A stretch of DNA of 64,000 nt, from positions 868,001 to 932,000 of the forward strand of contig JAKZAN010000004.1 of assembly GCA_023053545.1 (NCBI GenBank), written 5' to 3'. The DNA is from Lepidurus packardi. Lineage: Eukaryota > Arthropoda > Branchiopoda > Notostraca > Triopsidae. A program made the position numbers and the translations under genes. Under the pieces are notes generated by a model. It was not told the DNA's origin and ran no database searches. It saw nothing but the letters and a program-made list of their open reading frames with translations. Positions 23,601 to 39,146 of this stretch are shown here, one piece after another. Position 1 is the first letter of the stretch. Every line of letters starts with the position of its first letter.

Positions 23601-24323
23601 TTAGTCAGTACAAGTCGACAGGGTAGACGCTACTATCTCCGCGACTTAACTTATAGTTGAAGCTTAACAGCATATTGAGTATGTGTTTAAAGATTAACAA
23701 TATGACTAAGCGTTGTCGTTGTCTGTTTGTAGTTGCAAACAACTTCAACTATTTATTTTCAAAGTGTAAAGAGTGCAGTGACCGTGTCTCTTTCCCTTCC
23801 TCTTCCGCTCGGCCTAACTCATCTTCATTCCTGACCTTTCGCCATCCGTTGGAGAAGACTAAAAACCCGCATCTTTAATCTGCTAAGCTGGGGCTACTTG
23901 GAGGTGGCTAATTACCTTCTGTGGGAGTCAAGGAGAACCAGAAGGAAAGGTATGCCAGGAGTTTCGTTGTGGCGGGTCAGGACTTGCTGCAATGGAACTT
24001 TCTGGAGGGCAGAAACGTCTTCGTTGTTGCCATTCACTAGAGGCCTTTTTCAGCGAAGGTTCAATTGTGCGTTGTGCCAGCACAATGTTTATATGCTCCT
24101 TCGCTGAAACGCGCCCGTGCCGCACAATATTTACATCTCGCTGCTCATTGTTTAGTTGTGCCAGCACAACTGCTGAAACACGACTGTTCGTGGGTTTATG
24201 TCTACCTTTTCAAACGTCGATAGGACAACCAAGTGAAAGCTGTAAGTTTGCAATATTTTTAGCTGTGCCAGTCTTCCTAAATTACTTTTGGTAACCTTCT
24301 CTATTCTTTCAGTTTCAGGCAAA

Positions 24324-25573
24324 ATGTTGGAACCAGCGTTGGCACTTTGTGTCAACCACGTAATTCAGGACTTATTTGAAGAAAGTTATTTTTCCGAAGA
24401 CGAAGCAGATTCAGATGATGATTGGAGCAGTTCAGTAACTACCCTTTCTCTTGCATGCCAGGCGTTGTCTGGCATGAAGTATGCTCGATTTGTTGGAGAG
24501 TCACAGTTCGTAACAAAATAATACTTTGGTTTAGCAAATAGTTTGGATAACAGAGATATATCTATTACAGGTTCTTACAACTTGAAGTTCCCAGCTACTC
24601 TGATGATGTCTTTCGTAGCCACTTCCGAATGAATCGAAAGACATTTGGCTGCTTGGTCTCATTCTGCGAGGCCAACTATCCATACAACGCAGCAAGAGGT
24701 GGCCACCAGCCAATGGAAGTAGCTGAAATGTGCTACATTACCGTATGGTACCTGGCTAACCAGTGTACTATGCGGGAAATGTCAGTGTTGTTTGACCGGC
24801 ACCTCACCTCTATTTGGCGTTCCATTGACAGAATCACGTCGATTCTGGAACGACACCAAGAAGAATTTATAAAGTGGCCAGCTAATGAAGAACAACCTTC
24901 GATTGCGGACCATTTTTCATTCCGGGCTGGTTTTCCTAACGCGATCGGTGCAATCGATGGAACGCACATTAAGATAGATGCACCATCAGTCGAGCAGAAA
25001 TCATACCTTAACAGAAAGTTTTTTCATTCTGTTAATTTACTAGCCGTGTGTCTTCCCAATCGCGCCTTCTCATACATTTTTGCTGGGTTCCCGGGCAGTG
25101 TACATGATGCGCGTGTCTTTAAGAATTCCGGGCTCTACAGAACAACTTCAGCCGATCGGAGGAGCTTGTTCCGGAACGAATCATATCACTTACTCGGGGA
25201 CTCAGCTTTTCCGTGCCTTGACTGGCTCATTCCAGCTTTTAGGCATTCGAGTGCGAACACCCGCCAGAGAAGAAAGTTCAATGCAAATCATTCCTCAACG
25301 AGAGTAGTAATTGAAAATTCTTTTGGCGAATTGAAAATGACCTGGCGAAGACTTTTATATGTTAAAGCACACGTTAATAGAGTGGTCCGGATAATCGTTT
25401 CCTGCTGCGTTCTACACAATCTCCGCATTCAACAACGGGATGTGGATTTTATGAATGGTGATGCTGTTGACCCGCTTGAAGAAGACAACGGACCCGACGG
25501 CGAGGCAGAAGCCAATAATGACAGATGTGGCACGGAAAAGAGAAACAACCTTGTTGAACTAATTGGTATCTGA
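24324..25573 (+). CDS. HARBI1-like DDE transposase
   Basis: The nuclease that cuts and pastes the element. Likely exons are 24324-24499 and 24571-25573 (392 residues). The donor GA|GTCACA is weak, but it is the only one in phase with the acceptor TATTACAG. The acidic N-terminus (EDEADSDDDW) is followed by a helix-turn-helix region (MREMSVLFDRHLTSIWRSID) and the DDE domain: Asp188 in IGAIDGTHIKID, Asp238 in GFPGSVHDARVF and Glu307 in TRVVIENSFGELK. LLGDSAFP and RRKFNANHS are further HARBI1 signatures. No stop or frameshift is seen. A pyrimidine-rich TTCTTTCAG just before the ATG suggests a leader intron. Confidence 0.9.
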
Positions 25574-25632
25574 ACTTTATTTCCTGAAATCAATATAAAA
25601 ATATATATAAAACACTTTGAAACAGTAAAAAT

Positions 25633-26725
25633 CTATTCCGAGTCAGAGCTACGACGCCTCTTTTTTCCGCCTTTTTTAAGGCTTCTGATGGCATCCACCA
25701 AGTCTGCTGTTGCTTTCAGCTTCTTTTCGTCTACTTCTTTCCGATAACGCGCTTCTTCTTCGGCTCTCACTTGTCTTTTTTGTTCGCGCTCCTAAAGAGA
25801 ACACAAGTTCAGTTCTACAATTCAATTTGAAATTGTTTTTTCTGAACATACCTTCAGCATATTAATTTTTTTTTCTTCGAGCCTCTTCAGATCCTCCATG
25901 CACTTAAGCAAGTTTTCAGACTGTTCGGTTCCGCGGTTTGGTCTTCGGGGCCTAGAAGTAGATAGGGTCGTGTCTTCATCCTCCAATAAGTCATCCTTGG
26001 CAAGTTCGTTGGGTGCAGGTGCTCGTACACCACCCTGTAGGGAGTCTGACAAGGCCACTGGAGTGATCGAATGAGTTTCACCTAAAATGAAATATTCTTA
26101 AAACTTCATTTTTTCATGCAGATTTAACAAAATACCTATGAAAGCGTGCAGTTCCTCATAGTATAAAGGAGGGCTGACATGACCGTTCCCCGTTTGATTT
26201 TTCGCTTTGTCGACGTAAGCAGAATATGTAGACTTCATTTTCCTCCACTGGGCGTATACTTTGTTTGACGCGTCAGTCTTCGGTATGTTGATGCCTTTTT
26301 GACGTAGCTGGTCTGCTACAAGATTCCAGAAAACCAGCTTTGGAGTTTTTTTGTCTTCCATCTCCGAACGTCTTTGAGAAAGAATAGCGATCAGCTTTAA
26401 CCGGGCTTCATGGTCCTTGGCTCGAGCCTCCTTGCTCCTTCTGTTCGTCCACAGATCTCCGTCTTCGTCATCGTTTTCTTCTACTTGCGGACCATGTTCT
26501 TCCTGTGTTGGGAGGATCTGGAGATAGTCAGGGATGTACTGAATCGGAACGCCAAGGTGTTTGGGGGAACCTGTAAGTTCAGTCATTAAAGCAAACATAT
26601 AGAAACTTTTAGAAATTGTAGTAATACTTACCGTTTGGAAAATCGACACTAAAAACAAAATGTTCTTCATCACGATGAACTATAGTTCCCCGCTGAAATA
26701 TTTCCTCAAAGGTAATATGCTCCAT
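25633..26725 (-). CDS. Harbinger MADF/Myb-SANT-like DNA-binding partner
   Basis: Exons 26725-26632, 26570-26136, 26081-25852 and 25791-25633 join in phase. They start MEHITFEEIFQR and end KKRRRSSDSE. The middle (AKDHEARLKLIAILSQRRSE to KVYAQWRKMKSTYSAYVDKA) is a trihelix/MADF-type domain with spaced aromatic residues. The tail is a charged coiled coil (EREQKRQVRAEEEARYRKEV) with a basic nuclear-localisation-like end. In known Harbinger systems such a protein carries the transposase into the nucleus and onto the DNA ends. It runs convergently with the transposase, the 3' ends 60 bases apart. All four junctions have standard GT-AG borders. Confidence 0.85.
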
Positions 26726-29700
26726 GGCGTGTTAAAACGAAGGGGGGTTAACTGTGGTAAACTCTCTTCGAACGATGTCGGTATTGTGAATGAGAAACAG
26801 TGTTTACAACAACAGGAAAAGTAATGGAAAATCAAAAGAAAGTAATGAATGCGGATGTCAAGTTTCTTTTCTCCAAACTCGTGTATTTCCAGGAATAAAA
26901 TTTTATTGATTCACAATCCCACAAGAGACATTTCTCGTCCCTTTCCCCATTGACTTTTGAAATTACCGCGCCAGGAAACAGGGAGCAGAGCTGTGGCACA
27001 GCTTTTGAGCTGTTCCCTCGATCCAAAGCACAACTGGACGCACAGTCCAAGGCACAGTCGCTGAAACAGGACTGCGCGGCACAGAAGGCACGCACAATAT
27101 CGCTGAAACAGCCTGTTCCTTGCACAACCGTAGCACAGCACAATTGAACCTTCGCTGAAAAAGGCCTTAGGTCTTTAATGGTAATGGCGAAGCTTTTCTC
27201 GGGGGATACGGGGTCAACGGGTTTGGGAGCAGAACGAGAATATGCTGCTGGGCAGGAATGGAAGTTTTGCCTGTGGAAATATTAGGCTGAGTAATTTTTT
27301 TTCTCGTTAATACAACTGGCACTTTTTAACTAAATTTCTGCTTCTTATGTAGGCATTCTCACCCTTTGGCTTGGTCCCTTCGTATCCTCTACTCCGATTC
27401 CGCGGTGTGTTGAAGACACTGTTTGGACACCTGCAAGAACCCGGCAACGAAGACACTGTTTGGAAGGCCGGACGGTTCGCGTGGTGGAGGCCAAACCCGT
27501 TTTTTCCTTCGCCAATTCGGTGATAAAAATGTAAAAAGCTAAATTTTAAGCCAAACATGCTTTGAGTTTTAAGTGATGTTCGAGAAACAAGGTTGTTTAG
27601 TTGAGTTTCAAAGCTAAGGTTAAGAAATTTTCAGAAGAGATTCAGAAAGTATTTTTCGTTAGAAAGAGAACGTCAGTTTGGGTTTTAGTCGCTGACTCGT
27701 TTGGGGAAGTTGTGTCTAGCCAATAATTCTTTTTGCCTTATCTTCGTTTTGCAGGACCGTCCGTCATATTAGACCACGAAAAGAGGGTGAAGGAGAGAGA
27801 CAACTGGGCCATTTTTGGTTGCAAACTCGAACTTCTCGAAGCGATAAGGAAGGAAAAAAGGGAGCCGACATGGCCAACGTCGGAAAACTTTGCTGCTTTT
27901 GGTTCCCAGATGTTTACAACCTCGAAACCCAGCAAATGATATAGTCTCCTGACAAAGGAAAATAACTTTTCATACATTACTCGACTTGGTTTTGTGTGCT
28001 TTTCACTGTGTACGTTTTTGGGTATTTCAAACTTCGTTCTCGAAGATTTTATTAACTGCTTGATATCATGCGGAGAAGGCACAACTTATGCTAGCTAAAG
28101 CGAAGCTTTTGGATTTGGAAGGAGGAAACAGTTTTTGGCCGAGCTGTTTTATTTCAACCAAATCTGCAGCATTGGATCATTTTTGGGATTTTTTTTCTGT
28201 ATCAGATAAATGATTATTTGTATTTGGCACACGGAGTCTATTGAGAAAACACCTGATAGCCAACTTATTCTTCAACTGTCATGTTAATTACATAATACTA
28301 AAACGCTCTTATTTTTTCTAGTCTTGGACAAAGCGAAGGGGAAAATTTTTTTTCGCGGTCCGCGAAATGGTCCAAGTGTCTTTGCGATCCTGATTCCAGT
28401 TTCAACGGTCTTTGGGAGCTTTGGTGAAATAGTAGTAGTACTTTAAATCTACGATGATTAGTTTGCTAAGATTCTAATTGTTTCTCTTTATACTCTAGGA
28501 CTGCAAAAGCGTTATTTCGTGCCACGATGCGATCGCCGTTCGTCAACCAGCTTCGCATCCCCTATTGGTACTAGACATATACATCCCCCCGTTTGATTTG
28601 GTCCCGTTGATCCTACGATTCCGCGATGTGTTGAAGACTTTGCCGGCACCGAAGACTGTTTGAAGGTCGGACGGTTCGCGTGGTCGAGGCAAGAACCTTT
28701 TTTGTCCTTTCCCAATTCGGTGATCAAAACACAATAAGTTCCATTTTGAGCCAAATTTTTCGTTCATTTCTAGTTTTTAGTATTGTTCGAAAAGCAAGGT
28801 TATTAGTTGAGTTTCAATGATCAGGAGAAGAAATTTGTAGAAGTTTGTTAAAGTTCAGAAAATGCTTTTTGTTTGTAATCTTTGAATCGTTTGGCTAAGT
28901 CGTGCCTTACCATTTATTCTTTTTGCTTCATCTTTGCTTTGCAGGACCGTCTGTAAAGTAGACCCCGAAAAGAGAGTGAAGGAGGAAGACACCTGGGTCA
29001 TTTTTGGCCGCAAAGCTAAAAACGAGTTCTCGAAACGAAGGCGGGAAACGGAGAGTCAACACGGCCAACGTCGAAAAGTTTGGCTGGTTTGGGTTCCCGG
29101 ATACCTACAAACTCGAAAACCTGGGAAAGCGTAGACTTCTCAAACGGCAAGTATTATTCAGTTTCATACATTACGCACTTGGTTTTGGATGCTATTCATT
29201 GTGTATGTTTTGGGGTATTTGGGGCATCATCGGTCAAATTTTTTTTTCACAACAGGGGGCTTGTAGAGAAAGCGGTAGCTAATTTAATCTTTTTAATTAC
29301 AAAACACTCAAGTTCTCTTATTTCTTCTAGTTTGGACAAAGCAAAGGTGAAAATGTTTCTTATGCAATCGGCGAAGTCGTCAAGAGCATCAGACGTCCTT
29401 ACGATCCTGATCCCAGTTTAAAAGGTCTTGGGGAGCTTTGGTGAAATGGTAGAAACACTTTCAAATCTACGATGATTAGTTTTAAGTTGCTAATAATTGT
29501 ACATCTTTAATAATCAAGGATTGGAAGGGGTGTTATTTCATGCGACGATGCGAGGACTTGGCGGTGGTGGCCTTAAATCAACCGGCTTCGCATCCCCTAT
29601 TGGTACTAGACGCGAAGTTTGATTGTTTTGCTTTATGTTTGGTTTGCAGGACCTTTCGAAAAAGACCACGAAGAGAGGGTGAAGGAAGAAGACACATAAG

Positions 29701-32259
29701 CCATTTTCGGTCGCAAAGCTCAAACGATTTTTCGAAGCGATATGGGAGGAAAATGGGGAGTCGACAAGGCCAACGTCTCAAAGTTTTGCTGTTTTTGGTT
29801 CCCGGATATCTGCAAACTAAAAACTCGGCAGACCGTAGTCTTATTAAACGGGAAGTATCTTTTCACTTGGTTTTGGATGCTTTCACTGCGTTTGTATTTG
29901 AGGTATTTCAAACTTCATTTCATTTCTTCATTAATTGCTTGATTCCCATGCTGAGAAAGCCGAACTTGTGCTAGCTAAAGCGAAGCTTTTAGATTTGGGA
30001 GGGTGGAGCAGCTTTCGCCGGGTTGTTTTATTTCAATCAAATCTGTCGCATTTGTAAATTTACCGGGATTTGTTTTTATCAGTTAAATACTTTTTTTACA
30101 CACAGCTTGTAGAGAAAGCATATGGTAGCAAATTTGTGCTTCAATTGTCATGTTAATTACATACAACTAAATTTCTCTTTTTCTTCTACTTTTGGCCAAA
30201 GCGAATGTGAACATGTTTTTAAGCAATCTTCCGCGAAGTGGTCAAGACGTCCTTGCGAGCCTCATCCTGATTCCAAGTTTTAACGGACTTGGAAATTTTT
30301 GGAGACATGGTAGTAGCACTTTGCATCTATGATTGTTTATTAAGATACTAATTGTTTCTTTGTATAAACAAGGATTGGAAAGAGCGTAATTTCGTACGAC
30401 GATGCGAAGACACGGCAGCGGTGGCTTTTCGTCGACCAGCTTCGGATCACCTATTGGTACTATACACGGAGTTTGCACTCCTTGGACTGCAGCTGACAAC
30501 AATGAATTCTATAACCAACCCAATTCATTCTTAAGTATTTTTTTTTTATTTAATAAGCGGTGGGAGCATAGCTCGTTGCTGTCTGTATTGTATATTAGTT
30601 ACACTTTTTCGCATACTATTACGAAAGTAAACTTCTAAGTATTGTCATTTTTCTGTTTATAGATGCAAACATACTTCAGTATTTACTTTCCAAGTGTGAA
30701 GAATGCAGCGATAGTGTCTCGTTTCGTGCCTTACTCCGCTCGGCCTAATTCATCTTCATTCCTGACTTTTCGTCATCCGTTGGAAGACTAAAAACCCGCG
30801 TCTTTAATCTGCTAAGCCGATTACTTGGAGGGCTACTTGGAGGTGGCTAATTACCTTCCGTGGAAGTCAATAAGAACTAGAAGGAAAGGTATGTTAGGGG
30901 TTTTGTTGTGACGATTCAGGACTTGCTGCAGTTGAACTTTCTGGAGGGCAGAAAAGTCTCCGTTGTTGCCGTTCACGAAGTCTTCAATGGTAACAGCGAA
31001 GCTTTTCTCGGGGGATACGGGGTCAACGGGTTTGGGAGCCGAACGGGAATATGCTGCTAGGCAGGAATGGAAGTTTCGTCTGTGGAAATATTAGGCTGAG
31101 TAATATTTTTTCTCGTTAATAAAATGTGCACTTTTTAACTAAATTTCTGCTTCTTCTATAGGTCTTCCCACCCTTTGGTTTGGTCCCTTGTGGCCTTCCC
31201 TCCGATTCCGCGATATTTTGAACACACTATTTGGCCACCTGCAAGAACCCGGCAACGAAGACACTGTTTGGAAGACCGGGCGGTTCGCATGGTCGTGGTA
31301 AGAATATTTTTTTTCTTTTCCAATTCGGTGATCAAAACGTAAAAATCTTCATTTCGAGACAAGTTTTGTTTCGTTTCGAGTTTCAAGTCATGTTCGATAG
31401 CAAGGCTGTCAAGTTGATTTTCAATGCTTAGGTGAAGAAATTTGTCGAAGTTTTAAGAGATTCGGAATTTTTTTTCTTTGTTTTTTACGAAACGAAATGC
31501 CAGCTTTACCTCTTCCTAACCACTTATTCTTTTTGCTTTATGTTTGTTTTGCAGGCCCGTCCGTAACACAGACCACGAAAATTGGGTGAAGGAGGAAGAC
31601 ACCTGGGCCATTTTTGGCCGCGCCAAGCTCACACGATTTCTCGAAGCGAAGGCGGTAAAGAGAGTCAACATGGCCAACGTCGAAAACTTTTTCTTTTTTT
31701 TGGGCTCCCGGATGTTCACACACTCGAAACCTGACAGATCCAAGTCTTCTCGGAAGGGGAGGTATCTTTTCGTATTACTTGGCAGTGGTGGACTTCAGAC
31801 TTTACACCGACAACGAAGCCGTTCTTGGTACATATTTTCCTTCTTGAGGGTGTCGTAACTTTTTTCATCATTATAAGGAAGAATTGAAGCAGACATCTTT
31901 GTCTTTCGAACTCGACCTCGAATTCCCAACGTGCGACGCCACACTTCACCAACCAGCCTAGAAGATCGCTCGCAAGATTTCGCAGCCACTAGCTAGATGA
32001 TCTAGTTCTAGTAGAGCTTTTCACAGAACATCATGGAGCAAATTTGCCTGCAGTTTGGTATCGTTGTTCAGTTTTAAATTGTCATCATGTTTCGCAGGTC
32101 ACGCTTTAGATCAAGAACTCGTACACGCACGGATCAAGAACTCACAGATTTCTGGCCGCTTTTTCCGTCATCAACCAGCATCGCAACACCTGTAGGAACT
32201 AAACACGAAGTTACCTCTCGTAGGATTGCACCTGACAACAATTTATTCAGGCGGCATTG

Positions 32260-33367
32260 AATTTAGACAAGTCTGAAAATCAGCCAACGCTGAATCTTCT
32301 CGCAAGATGACCTCTATTTCAGTGCTTTATTTCCCAATTATCACAATTCACGCCAACTCAATTAAATCAAAATCAATTTCACCTTCGTCATAAATAAGAT
32401 ACAAGAAACTCGGCTCGCTATTGCGTCTGTTCAGGTACATTTCCTTCCATCCTCTCCCACGTCGTCTTCTGACGAACGTTGTCAGTCCCAGACGTTTTAG
32501 GAATAGAAAACGTATGAAAGCAATACACACAAAAAAAAACGTATAAAGCAAATAATATAAAAAGCCGCCAAAGCCACTGGGTTTAGAACAAAGCTGGAGA
32601 CTACGCTCGCTACAATATGGACCGCAACACGGATTAGATTCTGGGAATACTGAATATGGAAGACAAGTCCACAACCTGTCAGAAAAAAGGAAGTGGGATA
32701 AAGTCGTCTTGAAACCTGCTTTCTGGCATACGATTCATCTTTACTCGACTATAGAATTAAACGGACGAATGAAGAATTTAAGATTCAGAATCGCGCAGTT
32801 CAAGATCGCGAGATTTGAGATCCTGGAACTCAAGATTCAAGATCGCAAAATTTAGAAACTCAAGATTCTTTCAAAACACCGTAAGGGGAATTTCTTCGTG
32901 AGATAAGACCATTCTTCTTTGGTCCTCGAGATGGATCTTTTCTTCTTCGACTGCAAAATCTCTTAATTCATTGAGTTACTCTTGCCTTCGATCATTATAA
33001 GCCGGAGATGTTGACTAGTAAGTTCGTTGCATTTCGGTTGACTATTCGGTGTTGGATTTACGAATTCGTGTTGGTTCGGTTCAGTGGGTTTTGCGTCTTA
33101 TTTGATTGGTTAGCTAGGTTCAGAAGGTACGCTCGTGTCTTTCTAAAACGAACAGCTGGGGTTTGTGAATCAATTATATTGTCGGAATTTTTGCAACATC
33201 GCGCATAGGTGGCAGCACTGGCCTCTTGTGAGTGACTATCCTACTGATTTCGAGTCTTCCCCTTAGGAGCGTCTACTCCCACGCGTCGGCTCAGTTGTTT
33301 GTGTTTGGCAGTTCTAACAACCAAATCATTCTATTACGTTAGGTGGGAAGTACTCAAATATAAATTC
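32260..33367. other. Intergenic; degenerate simple repeat 32775-32870
   Basis: The repeat consists of imperfect CAAGATCGC / AAGATTC units. A minus-strand frame at 32348-32674 has one hydrophobic stretch (FLYYLLYTFFFVCIAFI) and then a basic run, but no other support. An acceptor-like TTACGTTAG at 33335-33343 could end a leader intron of KDM1A. Confidence 0.4.
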
Positions 33368-37052
<3,685 letters not shown>

Positions 37053-37617
37053 TAGAAACATGTGTGTTCTTGCTCAGCTCAGATCTCCTATCCTTCCGAC
37101 TTCGATTATTCAGGAGGCTTTCGTGTATATACTCCATTTTTAAAATTTTTTTAAAGCATGTTCTAGCTTATTTCACTGCTACTTTGGCGACGTATGAATG
37201 GAATCAATGAACGGTTAGGTTTATAACACCTGTATGGACCCACTCGTCTAAGGCGGGACTGTGCGTGTGGTTATTACATAGGTTTAAGAGTCAAATCTTG
37301 AAATTTCTTGTTTTTATTTTTTTATGTAACTTAAGACAACGTTGGACCATCTGGGATGCATTGCGTTAAAAAAATGTTACACATCAGTTAATTAAACCGT
37401 GATTGTTTTAGCGTGCTGAGGATCTTTCTATTTTACGCGAGAAGCTATTTTCGAAAAAAAAAAGTTCATATGGAGATTTTTTTTTAATAACGTTTAAGCT
37501 TGAAAGCCGGTTGCCAACATATTTTTCAATTATTTACATTACTTTTAAAACGCGCTTAAAGGGGGAGTAAGGTTTCAAAATGATCAAATATATGTTATAA
37601 AAGAGACCAAACTACGT
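37053..37617. repeat. Interspersed repeat 37330-37560, related to 39350-39460 and 39735-39830
   Basis: Shared strings include GGATGCATTGCGTTAAA, then CACGAGAAGCTATTTTTCG (here CGCGAGAAGC...), then AGTTCATATGGAG and GGCTTGAAGGC/GCTTGAAAGCC with GTTGCCAA. The second copy is interrupted by about 275 bases of unrelated sequence. The family is unknown and there is no coding capacity. Confidence 0.55.
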
Positions 37618-38328
37618 GTTCTGGCTGAAGCACGCTAATGTCAATTATGCATATTAACCGAGTAATTAACTATTTAGCGGTTTCAGCCCCACCCCTTTCC
37701 GACAAATTTTCCTATCCTTATAACACGGGGGGAGAGTTGTCCTGGGAGCTAGCGCCTTTATCTATTAGCGCATTTAAAATCGGATCTTCGATTCGTAGGG
37801 CGGCGCCATTACCTTTCTTTTGAGTGCTAAAACAAGTTTTTAGATGCTTTGGTTAATTTACAAGCTCGATCACAACAAAATGACTTTCTTTCCGCCACGC
37901 CATGCAACGAGCAGCACCCGCATAGTCGGAACCGCCTTGTGCGGTCCCATTGCCAGGGGATGGCTCTCGAGTGCGAAGCCGACCCAAGACTCAAGCGCGG
38001 GTCTCGGCCCGGCTGGACGGCAAGCTATGGCGATCGCGCGATGGCGCGAAGAAAAAGACAATTTTTTGTGCTCGAGCTTGTAAATTAACCAAAACACATA
38101 GAGACTTGTTTTAGCGCTCAAAAGAAAGGTAATGGCGCCGTCCCTACGAATCGAAGGTCCTATTTTGAATGTGCTAATAGGTAAAGGCGCTAGCTCTCCA
38201 GCCAGCTGTCCCCCCGTGTTATTAGAATAGGAAAAATTGAAATTTGGCGAAAGGGGCGGAGCTTAAACCGCTAAATAATTAATTACTCGCTTAATATGAA
38301 TAATTGACAGGATTTTTTAAGCCAGAAC
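37618..38328. mobile_element. Foldback element with ~260-bp inverted arms
   Basis: The arms 37618-37878 and 38068-38328 pair over nearly their whole length (outer ends GTTCTGGCTGAA and the complement of AAGCCAGAAC; inner ends GGTTAATTTACAAGCTCGA and complement). The 190-base centre is unusually GC-rich for the window. No gene is present. The transcript, or a single strand, would form a very long hairpin. No target duplication could be defined. Confidence 0.8.
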
Positions 38329-38592
38329 ATCCTAACTTTTAATCCTAACTTTAATTTAGGATTTTAATCCTAAAATTAAAGTAAGTGAATGTTGTGGGAA
38401 AATAATTTTGTTTATTAAATCATTTGATTTAATATTTTTTTTTACGGTTTCGATTTATTGTTTCGAACAAATACTGCTCAGTAGGGGAATAAATACGGAA
38501 TAAATTAGTACCAAATAGGGGACAAAGTTAATTAAACATAGAGAATGGGTCGTTTTTTTAGATTAGTCGTTGCTGGCCAAAAGGTAATTGAA

Positions 38593-39043
38593 TTAGCAGC
38601 CGCAGCCTATGCAAGGGGTACATTTTCCGAGAATGCAGCCACCACTTTTGCATTCTGCACCACTACCGCAAACTACCAAACCGCATTTCTTCGCTGCGCA
38701 TATGGAGAAATTCACTGTTTCGTTTAAGCCAGTGCAGTATTGGCCATCGGGGCAGGCTCCGGCAGGGCTGCAGGGGTAGATGACGAAGCCCTTAGCTAGC
38801 AGCTTGGCATCGGATTCGGGTTCGGATTCTAACGGCGCCGCGTACGATTGGATGACGATCGCAGCGACTACGGCCAAGGCAATAATTGACTGAAAAGAAG
38901 TAAATAAAGATGGCTTAGATTTTGTTTGGCTTATACTTTAAGGGATTACTTTTTTCAAGTGAAATTAAGATGAAGGGAAAAATTATTGAAATATTGTAAC
39001 ATTGTTATTGAATACTGTTTCTTACCAGCTGAGAAGAAAACAT
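38593..39043 (-). CDS. Secreted 12-cysteine peptide, paralogue A
   Basis: Exon 1 is 39043-39026 (MFSSQL); exon 2 is 38889-38593. Together they encode 104 residues. The signal peptide (SIIALAVVAAIVIQSYA) is followed by an acidic spacer (PLESEPESDAK) and a compact domain from KGFVIYPC with 12 cysteines ending CTPCIGCGC. The order is C-x5-C-x5-C, an N-glycosylation site (NETV), then FSxC, KKC, VVC, AEC, GGC, GKC, TPC, GC and C. I do not recognise the family. The CxxxGxCxxGQYC opening resembles the first part of dickkopf/colipase-type disulfide folds in spacing only. TATAAATA lies at 39139-39146, and a minus-strand AATAAA near 38453. The nearest paralogue is B, with matching flanks on both sides. 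Confidence 0.85.
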
Positions 39044-39138
39044 TTTTGGGAAGTTTCTCGGGATGAGAGGAAGTTGGAATGCAAGTTGAAGCTAGGAAGA
39101 GATGGCTGGATCTGATTCCGATGCAGATTTTACCTGAG

Positions 39139-39146
39139 TATTTATA
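39139..39146 (-). promoter_or_regulatory. TATA box, paralogue A
   Basis: TATAAATA, about 96 bases before the ATG. Confidence 0.65.

Larger units (their letters stand above)
24041..27167. mobile_element. Complete Harbinger DNA transposon
   Basis: Perfect 30-base terminal inverted repeats lie at 24041-24070 and 27138-27167 (outer 20 bases AGGCCTTTTTCAGCGAAGGT). A TAG duplication lies at 24038-24040 and 27168-27170. The 3127-bp element holds the two genes typical of the superfamily: a DDE transposase (plus strand) and a MADF/Myb-like DNA-binding protein (minus strand), arranged convergently. Subterminal CGCTGAAAC and GCACAA motifs recur on both sides and may be binding sites. An empty version of the site survives in the paralogous unit at about 30970-30985 (CGTTCACGAAGTCTTCAATG), which supports the borders. 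Identical ends and intact frames suggest a young, possibly still competent copy. Confidence 0.93.
23640..32250 (+). repeat. Tandem array of ~1-kb gene-like units (about four), split by a Harbinger element
   Basis: Several blocks recur in order. An acceptor-like TTTTGCAGG followed by a conserved block (DHEKRVKExDxWAIFGR in translation) is at about 27752, 28944, 29648 and 31552. A block translating near ARTRQRRHCLE is at about 27371, 28595 and 31180. TTTGGGAGCTTTGGTGAAAT-type sequence is at about 28410, 29430 and 30290. CCTATTGGTACTAxACxC is at about 28560, 29595, 30450 and, degenerate, 32190. A block with FLEGRxVxVVA at 23900-24040 matches 30850-30975. Frames are open in some copies and broken in others. 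I cannot name the protein. The repeats include intron-like parts, so these are DNA-level tandem duplications, not retrocopies. The first unit is interrupted by the element at 24041-27167. Confidence 0.65.

Noticed and set aside
32767-32875. CRISPR-like short spaced repeats
   Set aside because: The units vary in length and sequence without unique spacers, and the host is eukaryotic. It is a degenerate simple repeat.
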